From: Neoechinorhynchus agilis
Taxonomy: Eukaryota; Acanthocephala
Reading direction: 5' to 3'
NCBI GenBank assembly: GCA_051530055.1
Contig: CM121343.1
Coordinates: 7,192,001-7,256,000, forward strand
Length of the DNA stretch: 64,000 bases
The notes under the pieces are model-generated. The model saw only the letters and a list, made by a program, of their open reading frames with translations, was not told the DNA's origin and made no database searches. The position numbers and the translations under genes are program-made. Shown here in pieces: positions 55,969-64,000 of this stretch. Position 1 is the stretch's first letter; every line of letters starts with the position of its first letter.

Positions 55969-56195
55969 TCCAGATTTATTATCGAACGGCAAATGGGTGT
56001 TTTATTTATTTCTTGCTTCAAATTTTCGACGCCTTGCGTCTTCGTCAGGAAGCTTTTCTTCAGTTATTGCCCTCCTCTGATTCCTTTTCAGATAACCGAA
56101 GAAAAGCTTCCTGACGAAGACGCAAGGCGTCGAAAATTTGAGGCAAGAAATAAATAAAACACCCATTTTCCGTTCGATAATAAATCTGGAATAAA
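55969..56195. repeat. Palindromic element with CTGACGAAG core
   Basis: Two long arms: tccagatttattatcgaacg and its complement at the ends, cgacgccttgcgtcttcgtc and gacgaagacgcaaggcgtcg inside, separated by a spacer of about 35 bp. The core CTGACGAAGACGC..GCGTCGAAA is present in both arms. Frames of 77-79 codons on both strands are mirror images caused by the palindrome. Confidence 0.85.
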
Positions 56196-56199
56196 TCAA

Positions 56200-56640
56200 T
56201 TTAGCTTCAATCGTGTGTTTTTCATATGAATGAATATCCAATATAGAACCAGGAGCGCTCTATATTCCCCAATATGAACTGACAATCTGCAACTTGAGGT
56301 GATAGCATTTAACATTACAATCGTCAAGGTCGCCATCGATAAAAGGTAGTAAAAGTAATCGATAGTAATTTCTGCATTTCACGGTGATCCAAATCTAATA
56401 GTGACATTCGTTCTAAACGGATTTTGTACTTCCATTGCAAAGATCTTCAGCGATGAGATTTCCTTCTCTTAAATTAGCTGTGTATCATATTTTTAACTGC
56501 TCTCATCACAGTCGCAATTTATGGTCTCATTTTCCGATGGGTTCAAGATCCACCTGCAATCCTGCATGAGCACATTGTACGATTCGATTAATAAAAAAAA
56601 TTTGGATCGAAATTAAAAGACATTCTGTTGGTGAAGTTTT
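56200..56640. other. Intergenic, nothing recognised
   Basis: No supported feature. Confidence 0.4.
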
Positions 56641-56646
56641 AAGCGT

Positions 56647-56910
56647 TCAAAGTTCAATGCCTTGAGGATGCAAACAGTATTCCCTTTCTGTTGTTGCGAC
56701 GAAGCATTTTCCGACCTTTGTTAAAAATTTCGCGGTGCTTGGTCCTAAGGCACCAATTGTCCCAATGGCGAGGAGTTCGAAAATGTAGAGCGACTGATCG
56801 AGGTATTTGTGCGTCTCCCTTTTTCGCCACTTAACCGACTCCGGAAACTGCAACGGACAAGTTGCTCTTCGCAATTTTATTCGGGCAGGTGAAGTCCCAG
56901 AAGCGTTCAA
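56647..56910 (-). mobile_element. Retroelement endonuclease-like domain fragment, copy 3
   Basis: Diverged partner of 1050-1355: shared KRETHK..D.SLYIF..LAI, FLTKVGK..VATT and the nucleotide run tttgtgcgtctccctttttcg. Only the C-terminal half of the domain remains. Confidence 0.45.
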
Positions 56911-57189
56911 ATGTTGTTCAGTGTGTAATTAAGAGGTGAATATAAACCAAATTATATTTTTGTTGTATGAATTGGAAAATCGCTTGTTAACATCATAGAT
57001 ATCGTAACGCTGGTAATTAGAATTACTGCTGACCAAATAGCAACTCGTCATAGAAAATATTGAGAAAATTCGTGTCAGAACAAAAAGCTATCACTGAAAA
57101 GAGGAAAAATCGAAATACAATCAACAACTCAACACGATTAAATACTCAGGAAACGCTTTTTACGTGCAGAAAATCGAGGTCAAGAAGTA

Positions 57190-57680
57190 TTAAAAACTAC
57201 TACATTCATTTGAGTTGCTCTAAAGATTCGAGTGGATAACTTGTGGATTCCAAATTGCGGTAAAGTAAGCAACATCCATAAGAGTTCCTTAAAAGAGTTT
57301 CTAGACCGTTTTTATAACATCAATGATCGAAACGAAAGCTGCATGCATCCCAGCTTCTTTGAACAAGTTTTTTACTAGTTTTTAATTTCAATTAGCATGA
57401 GAAAAATACATTATTAAGAGTTGCTATAAAGGTTCGAGTATATAGCTTGTTGATTCCAAATTGCGGTAAAATGAACAACATCCATACGAGTTCCTTAAAA
57501 GAGTTTCTGGACAGTTTTTATAACATCAACGATCAAAACTAAAGCTACATGCATCCCAGCTTATTTGAACAGGTTTTTTTACTAGTTTTTAATTTCAAGA
57601 TGAAAAAAAATACATTAATTTGAGTTACTCAAAAGGTTCGAGTGGATAGCTTGTGGATCCCTAATTTCCGACAGTAAAGC
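57190..57680. repeat. Tandem duplication, about 205-bp unit, 2.4 copies
   Basis: gattccaaattgcggtaaa occurs at 57246 and 57452, with a diverged third copy at 57656; caacatccata.gagttcctt and aaagct.catgcatcccagct repeat likewise. The copies differ at about one base in ten. No coding content. 57681-58115 holds one minus frame (57792-57992) without a recognisable domain. Confidence 0.7.
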
Positions 57681-58116
57681 GAATGGTTTTGTGGTATAGA
57701 TTTGCAGATTTTTAATCTTACGTCCAGTTCTAAGTCCGCTCAGGGCAAAGCCAAACATAAAGAACGAATCGGTTCAATGGTAGGGCGTTCCTCATAGGCT
57801 ACTTGCATTATCATCCCAAGGATGATGTGTGCGATAAGTACCGTAAAACCTCCAACGGCTTCGGAAGAGCCCAATCTTAACATCGATTCCTTCTATGGCT
57901 ACATTTGCCCCATGGGAAATTTCCGGCTCGTAAAAGAATTTGCTTAACTTTCTCGTTATCGGATCAACTACACGCAACCAGAGTAGCAGCATGAAACAGT
58001 CGAATTCTTCAAGAACGAAAAAGTCGCTGTACTAAATTGTTTTTTTCATTTGAAGAGCTATTACATTCAACAGCAGCGGCAGAAGTGAATTCTGTTGACG
58101 CTTCAAGGAAGAAGCC

Positions 58117-58572
58117 GGTGATTGAGAACGAAAAACGATCTGAAGTGTAGGCGGACGTGTCCATTTTCAACGATTCGGGATCGTCAGTCGTTTTTGGGAA
58201 CTTGAAAAAACGATACTATATAAGTCGATCGTGTCTACTGCGATAGTCTACGGCTTTTATGAAGTTTCGACCTTCTTTAACGTACCGATCGAACTATAGG
58301 ACCTTAATCCACAGTTGACCGCAAATGAATAAACGGCCTTGTCACATGAGCATCTACTTTCAATTGCGGTCAATTGTGGATTTAGGTCGCTCAGTTCGAT
58401 CGGTACACTAAAGAAGGTCGAAACTTCATAAAAGCAGTAGACTATCGCAGTAGACACGATCGACTTATATAGTATCGTTTTTTTCAAGTTCTCAAAAACG
58501 ACTAGCGATCCCGAATCGTTGAAAATGGGCCTGTCTACCTACACTTCAGATCGTTTTTCGTTCTCAATCACG
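58117..58572. repeat. Long inverted repeat, arms about 200 bp
   Basis: The arms start gtgattgagaacgaaaaacg and end cgtttttcgttctcaatcac. They stay complementary through tatataagtcgatcgtgtct and cataaaagc, and through ccaca.ttgaccgcaa near the loop (58325-58375). Mismatches of a few per cent and small indels separate the arms. No recognised gene inside. Confidence 0.85.
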
Positions 58573-58854
58573 GTAGATGCTCAGTAGAGGCTGCCGTTCT
58601 TCATGGTCTGAGTCAAAGAATCGGAGATACTCATTAATAAATTGAGCAATAACACCATGGAATGTTTCTAGAACAAGTCACCGAATTCTGAAAAGTAAAA
58701 ACATCTTAATAACAACTAAGACCAATAACGTGACTCAACAACAATAAAGAATTACAAATGGCCATAGAGAGTTCATAATATATCCATAAGAACCAAATGT
58801 ACTAAGTCTCTCAAACTCACGAGAAACAGCAAATATATGGTAAGATTATTAAAA

Positions 58855-59380
58855 AATTATAACAATAGCACGTTTATTGGTAAAAAAATACAGAATAGGC
58901 CACATGTAACTTTGGGTCCTCATAAGCACTTGAGTTTAGAGTTGTTCAAAAAAGAATATCCGTTAGGATGGGAATATCCAGTCGAGGGATGTCCGTTTGG
59001 GTGCTAATAGCTGGTCGGAGGGATGCCTATTCGGGTGGGACTATTTAGTCGAGGGATGTCCGTGCGGGTGAGACTATTCGGTTGGAAGGTCTGTTCTTAT
59101 GGGAATTGACGGATATTGTTTGCAGGAGCGCTAGCGAGGTCAGGTATTTCCTCAGGTTCATTTCAAGTTATGATATCCGAAAGGATTGGGAAGCATGGAA
59201 AAAAGAGCGAGGATGAAACGGATCAGGATTACGAGTGTTGTGCTCGTGTGAAAAGGAGAATAAAATGTGGTAGAAATTGTGGTCGTAGGGTTGATAGGCG
59301 TTTTGATTGTTTTATGAAAATAGTATCAAGGCATTCGGTGAGAAAGGAAACTCAGAATTCATATATATAAGTGTTATATT
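58855..59380 (+). mobile_element. GAGGACCC element, copy E
   Basis: The outer end (acgtttattgg, actttgggtcctcataagca) is followed by units of about 35 bp (gtcgagggatgtccgtttgggtg type), then tttcctcaggttcatttcaag, gatatccgaaaggattggg and the aggcgttttgattg stretch. A plus frame at 59116-59370 includes SSGSFQVMISERIGKHGKK and CGRNCGRRVDRRFDCF; the first part is also encoded by copy A, so the frame may once have been coding. Confidence 0.6.
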
Positions 59381-59420
59381 CTTCCAATATTGAATAGTGG
59401 CGAATATAATCTCAGTTAAA

Positions 59421-59527
59421 GATTCCTTTATTGCTATGAAATATTTCACGAGGAAAACCCGCCTCATCAGTCATTGTTAACGTGTTTTATCCGCACCTCG
59501 CGAAATATTTCATAGCGATAAAAGAAT
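59421..59527. repeat. Short inverted repeat with CTGATGAGG core
   Basis: Arms gattcctttattgctatgaa, atatttcacgagg and their complement end at 59527. The loop side on the minus strand reads ACTGATGAGGCGGG...CCTCGTGAAA. Confidence 0.7.
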
Positions 59528-59529
59528 CT

Positions 59530-60080
59530 TCGATCGGAATTATGTTCACCATCACTCAATATTTGCCGTCTCGAAGGATCTTCTTGATATGATTCTTCCA
59601 ATTCCCCAATTGAACATCTGCGAGTTTAATTTTCCTCGACATCGTAACGTCCGTTTACATCATTCGTGAGTAAATCTCAAAGATTACCAGCAGCAAAATG
59701 GAAGGGGAAACTGATAGCAGGCGACCGGACGGAACCTGAGGTGGCGGAAAACGAGACACAAGAAGCAGATAGAATAAATATCCAAAAGCTCCTAAGTTTC
59801 CTCGTCCTCATTGTCCCCCGGATTCACAATCAAACACCCTGACCCTTTCCTCGGATAAAGGAAAGCCAACGATTAGGACCATGAAATCTTTGAAGAGTTG
59901 TTCATTATTCGCATTTGGATTCTTCCCTGTTGATAGTATTCGCTGTTTCGATGATTCTTCCGTGGCTCATTATTGTGCGTCATATTTCGAGATTATTATT
60001 GTTTACGCTAAGATTTTTACAGACGCAAAGCAGTTTGGGTCCCGCGTTTATATCGCATTACTTTACAAATGTTTATTTAT
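59530..60080. other. No supported gene
   Basis: Short overlapping frames (59881-60207) run into the next inverted repeat and show no domain. Confidence 0.4.
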
Positions 60081-60082
60081 AT

Positions 60083-60369
60083 TGTTGTTTTGGTCGCTTG
60101 TCAAGAAGACTCGAGAGATATTAAATCGATCCATTGAATCAGAGTCATTCTATCGATTCAGTCAAAAAGTTTTCACAGGAATTTGTCAGAATATACACAC
60201 CAAATGATTGTTTTTGTTTTGGCTCGGGATTGACGGCGTTGAAGATCCCGGCTTCCTTAGTTAAAACGAGTAATGGTGTGTTTGTGACAAATTCCTATGA
60301 AAACTTTTTAGATTGAATCCAATGACTCCCTCTCCCTCGAGTGTTGTTGACAAGCGACCTAAACAACAA
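60083..60369. repeat. Inverted repeat, arms about 115 bp
   Basis: ttgttgttttggtcgcttgtc pairs with gacaagcgacctaaacaacaa, and aaaagttttcacaggaattt with aaattcctatgaaaactttt. The spacer contains gttgaagatcccggcttcc. The arms differ at several positions. Confidence 0.8.
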
Positions 60370-60504
60370 TCTAACCACCCGAATACAATGTTCAATAGAA
60401 CGTTTATTCGTTAAGTAACGATTGAAAGGCTTAAACATGTGAGGAAGACATCAACTAGTCGGTCGTGGGATCTGTTCGCGTTCAAGAACTTCGACTCCTT
60501 GCTG

Positions 60505-60675
60505 GAAATGATTGATTTGATAATTTTCGGCTTTCGGGTAGGCCTTTGTCATCAGTCTATTGATCACGAACTCGAATATATAACAACTTACAAGAGCGGT
60601 AGACTGAAGAATGCCTACGCAAAGCTTCTTCAAATAAAAATCAATTATTTGATAATTCGCTATAAAAAAGGATAA
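60505..60675. repeat. Fold-back element, TATAGCGAATTATC family
   Basis: Left part tgataattttcggctttcgg, right part aatcaattatttgataattc followed by gctataaaa. The minus strand of the left part reads CTGATGAC..GGCC...GCCGAAAATTATC. Related to 33983-34131. It ends about 215 bp before the RAB39 start. Confidence 0.65.
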
Positions 60676-60890
60676 AATAATGAACAACTTTACAATTTCA
60701 TGAAAATAGCGCCGAAGCTGAAAGAATCCATTGGAATATTGGTACAGTTTCGCACCCTATGCGTTACGTCATGATTGACTCAATTTGCCTTGCGTTGTTC
60801 ACACGAGAGAGCGAGAGAGCGCGAGAGCAGTTGGGAAACATCATTCTACACGTTCAAGATTGCGTGAAATCAATTGCGCTTTCTTCCAAA

Positions 60891-61890
60891 ATGGATCCGG
60901 GCTTTGATTATCAGTTTCGACTGATCGTTGTGAAGTAGCGGCTTTTTTCGTCTTGGGCGTTTCTTAAGAAGACGGTCGCTATTGAAGGTGATAGCACAGT
61001 AGGAAAATCTTCACTTCTACGCAATTTCTGCGATGGCAAATTATGCGAGGAAACTGAACCAACCGTCGGTGTGGACTTCTATGCACGAATTGTCAATCTT
61101 CCGGCTAGCAACCACCCCAAACTTAAGTTACAACTATGGGATACGGCCGGTCAGGAACGATTTAGGTAAGATTGTCTTTATACTATTTGTGTCCCCATCT
61201 CTCAACTGGACTTGTTCTTCTAAATGTACACTCAGTCGTTGTCGCGATTATAATCCCCCGACCCCCCGCCGCCGCCCGAAAAGGAAGCCTGAGTTTTGGG
61301 ACGGGGGGATTACGATCTCCACAACTCCACCCCGAGGGTTTTCCCCTTAAGTCAGAGTGGTTTGACGAAACTTCTTGTTGCGGAACTTCACTATATGGAT
61401 CATTTTTGTGTAAAGGATACTGAATTTTAGGTCTATCACGAGATCATACTACCGCAACTCCGCTGGCGTATTATTAGTGTACGATATCACAAAGCGTGTA
61501 ACATTTGAACACATTCCTACGTGGCTGAACGAAGCTAAGGCTCAGATAAGTCCATTCGAAGCCGCCTATTTACTCGTTGGTACCAAAATGGACTTGGATA
61601 TTGAGCGCCAGGTATCCGTAGAAGAAGCAAGTGCGTTTGCTGCTTCAAGGGATCTAAAATTTATTGAGACCAGCGCTAAAACGGGTGCTAATGTCTCCCA
61701 GGCATTCCTTATGATCGCCCGGGAGTTGTATGAGCTAAGTGAGTCCGGTCATATGTCTCCCTGTAACGAATGGGATGGAATGAAACGAGGAAAACCCGTA
61801 TCCGATTCGACCAGGTCAAAGCGACGGTTCGATTCTACAATCAATCTCTCGAATTCATGCGTTCAACCAACTCGATGCTGTACAAGTTAA
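60891..61890 (+). CDS. RAB39: RAB39-type small GTPase
   Basis: A membrane-traffic GTPase of late endosome/lysosome and autophagy routes. Exon 1 begins MDPGFDYQFRLIV (human RAB39 ..IYQFRLIVIG). Exon 2, to 61165, carries the P-loop GDSTVGKSSLL, switch I TEPTVGVDFYARI and switch II LQLWDTAGQERFR. Exon 3 (61431-61890) has SITRSYYRNSAGVLLVYDIT, GTKMDL (NKxD equivalent), ETSAK and a tail ending RCCTS with a pair of cysteines for prenylation. SITRSYYRNS is characteristic of RAB39/RAB2-like proteins. The exon 1/2 join is unclear: no GT/AG pair gives the expected VIGDS; the usable one (acceptor at 60969) inserts KTVAIE. The 265-nt second intron contains a C-rich patch (about 61247-61265). GTC of the NKxD motif is written TKMD. 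Confidence 0.85.
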
Positions 61891-61894
61891 CTCT

Positions 61895-62255
61895 GTCCTT
61901 TCACACACCCACACGCGCGAGCACACTGAGCGAAAAGTTTGTTTTTATTAAACATGGAACGATTCCCTATTTTCGTTTAGTATTTCACACAACGACAATC
62001 ACAGCTCAACTTCCATTTGAATATCAAAGTTATCTCAGCCTTCTTGTCGAGTGCTGCCGTAAAATTTTTATTCTAGGTTTTAAGTGTGGCCTTTTTCAAG
62101 GCTGATAATTTTCCTTAGGCACACAGCCCCTAAAGGAAACGAAATACATCGATGAAGGGAGGAAAATCACTAAGTCCCGTCTCCACGGGAAGCATCTGAG
62201 AATCTGGACGGGATGTGTACAAACCCATAATTGCGCACGGTCATGGGCATTGAGC
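61895..62255. other. 3' flank of RAB39
   Basis: Likely 3' UTR and spacer; no further gene. 62100-62255 is probably already part of the dispersed repeat that follows. Confidence 0.4.
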
Positions 62256-62257
62256 GC

Positions 62258-62445
62258 TGACCAATGAATCGGAGGTGGACTGTGAGTCCACATTTCAGTC
62301 GTGTATGATGAAAAGAAATAGTCATCTTATATTCATCGATAAAAAGACTACCGGCTGAGCCACGCATAAAAATGTTCAAAGTCGTTATGTACTCCACCAA
62401 AAAATCAATTCTGGATGGAATATTCAGACATAACATAGAAAAGTC
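62258..62445. repeat. Dispersed repeat (GGCTGAGCCACGCA family), copy at 62 kb
   Basis: Reverse complement of 28158-28350 with few differences, including ggtggactgtgagtccacat (itself a short palindrome) and gactaccggctgagccacgc. Confidence 0.75.
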
Positions 62446-62469
62446 AAGTCTTTTATCTCAACGAATTGT

Positions 62470-63660
62470 ACGCATTTGAACCGGTTTCATGAATCCTCTT
62501 CTTTCTCAATGATATTAAGGCTACCGAATTTCCGATTCGCTTAAAATTTCTTGATTTTACCAGCACAATGTATTAATTTTAATGAATATTCTCTTTTAAG
62601 TCACGAAAACTAACAAAATAATTTCACGGCTACCGAGTTTCTGATTCGCTTAAAGTTTCTTCATTTGACGAGCAGAATATATTAGTTTTAATAAATAATC
62701 TTCTTTAATTGACTCAATAGAACTCAATTATTTTAAGACTTCCGAGTCTCTGATTCGCTTAAAGTTCCTTGATTTTACCAACAGAATATATTAATTTTAA
62801 TCAATCCTCTTCTTTAAGTGACTAAATAGAACTCCAGTATTTTAAGGCTACCGAGTCTGTGATTGGCTTAAAATTTCTTGATTTTACCAACAGAATATAT
62901 TAATTTTAATGAATCCTCTTCTTTGAGTGACAAAATAGAACTCAATTATTTTAAGGCTACCGAGTCTGTGATTAGTTTAAAGTTTCTTGATTTTACCAAC
63001 AGAATATATTAATTTTAATGAATGCTCTTCTTTAAGTGACAAAACTTTACTCAATGGTATTAAGGCTACCGAGTCTCTGATTCGTTTTAAGTTTCTTGAT
63101 TTTACCAGCACAATGTATTAATTTTAATGAATCCTCTTCTTTAAGTGGCTAAATAGAACTCAATGATATTAAGGCTTCCGAGTCTCTGATTCGCTTAAAG
63201 TTTCTTCATTTGACGAGCAGAATATATTAATTTTAATCAATCCTCTTCTTTAAGTTGCTAAATAGAACTCAATGATATTAAGGCTTCCGAGTCTCTGATT
63301 CGCTTAAAGTTCCTTGATTTTACCAACAGAATATATTAATTTTAATGAATCCTCTTCTTTGAATCCAAACACTAAATAATTTCACTACTACCGAATATCT
63401 GATTCGCTTAAACGTTCTTGATTTTACCAACACGATATCTTAATTTTTATGAATTCTCTTCTTTTAGTGGCATAATAAAACTGAACAATTTTACGCTTAC
63501 TGAGTCTCCTTGTCCCTTGAAGTTTTTATTATATTTTACACGATATCTTCATTTTCACGAATCCTCTGTTTTAAATTGCGAAATAAAGCTCAATCATTCA
63601 ACGACTACAGTCTTTTCGTCACTTGAAGTTTCTTTGTTCTCATCAACGTCCTCTCTCGTC
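62470..63660. repeat. 108-bp tandem array, about 11 copies
   Basis: Each unit contains ctaccgagtctctgattcgc, ttgattttaccaacagaata, tattaattttaatgaatcct and cttctttaagtgac. Unit starts are spaced 108-110 bp (gattcgc at 62534, 62643, 62753, 62861 and on). Divergence rises towards the right end, where units become hard to align. No open frame of note. Confidence 0.9.
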
Positions 63661-63784
63661 AACGTCCTCTAATCAATGAACGTTGAACGAGAATCGGACA
63701 AGTATTCCACTCTTATTGATGTTGCATTAAAGAAATGCTTTTAACGAGTTACTGAAACTCTAAAAGGACTCATTAATTGAAGTG

Positions 63785-64000
63785 ATGAGCACAGTTAAGG
63801 ATATATTGGCGCAGGCTATTCAGTGTCAAAAAATACAAAGGGGAAAAGCTAACGGTTTAAAAAGGCAGACAAAAGTTTCAAAGGTGAATTCTAAGAAACA
63901 GACTAAAGGTTTACTGAAATCGGATAGTGAAGCTTTCACAAAGGAGAATACAGCGAATGTTTCGACAATTACTTGGGACTTGGTACCATCTTCAGAGGCT
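63785..64000 (+). CDS. Uncharacterised basic protein, partial
   Basis: An open frame from ATG (MSTVKDILAQAIQ) to the window edge, 72 codons. It is rich in Lys, Gln and Ser (KKQTKGLLKSDSEAF) with TWDLVPSSEA at the end. No domain is recognised. It lies just after the 108-bp array with in-frame stops upstream, so the ATG is plausible. Only the first part is visible. Confidence 0.35.
   Translation, partial: MSTVKDILAQAIQCQKIQRGKANGLKRQTKVSKVNSKKQTKGLLKSDSEAFTKENTANVSTITWDLVPSSEA

Noticed and set aside
55924-56241. Two 77-79-codon frames on opposite strands as a sense/antisense gene pair
   Set aside because: They are the two arms of a palindrome and therefore mirror each other.
59881-60207. 108-codon plus frame as a gene
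   Set aside because: Runs into an inverted-repeat arm and has no recognisable domain or homologue.

Overview
The window looks like nuclear DNA of an invertebrate animal. It is AT-rich, the genes are small and split by very short introns (about 45-65 nt, usually ending TTTTAG), and the gene set is metazoan: a twitchin/titin-like FnIII-Ig exon, a CD164-like sialomucin, an LDLa-bearing four-pass membrane protein, RAB39, VIP36/LMAN2, COP9 subunit 1 and mitochondrial ribosomal protein mL40. The phylum cannot be fixed from the sequence alone. A run of Ns (2021-2043) marks an assembly gap.

Layout. 0-3.5 kb: edge of a twitchin-like gene, a decayed PKA regulatory-subunit copy, a C2H2 zinc-finger piece, an interspersed element and a Ty3/Gypsy fossil. 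3.54-6.6 kb: about 20 copies of a 154-bp satellite. 6.6-18.4 kb: a GC-rich, strand-asymmetric minisatellite of about 11.8 kb built from 24-bp units in nested higher-order repeats; it abuts the satellite on the left and the inner part of the interspersed element on the right. 19.7-35 kb: single-copy genes (an unrecognised helical protein, mL40, a UVRAG/Atg14-like protein, VIP36, an RRM protein, a DUSP12-type zinc-domain protein) separated by fold-back repeats. 36-37.3 kb: two divergent CD164-like genes. 41.2-43 kb: CSN1. 44-53.7 kb: an unknown tail-anchored-looking protein, a four-pass LDLa protein, two LINE families and many fold-back elements. 54.4-55.4 kb: an intronless CDK-like kinase. 55.9-60.7 kb: mostly inverted repeats. 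60.9-61.9 kb: RAB39. 62.5-63.7 kb: a 108-bp tandem array. The right edge enters one more open frame.

The genes form no pathway cluster, though several act in membrane traffic (VIP36 cargo lectin, RAB39, the UVRAG-like PI3K-complex protein, the CD164-like sorting-motif proteins). The most distinctive content is repetitive: the nested minisatellite, and a set of short palindromic elements of several sequence families. Three of these carry 13-14-bp flanking direct repeats (one with an empty site elsewhere in the window), and many share a CTGANGA-hairpin-GAAA core like that of Penelope-type elements and hammerhead ribozymes.
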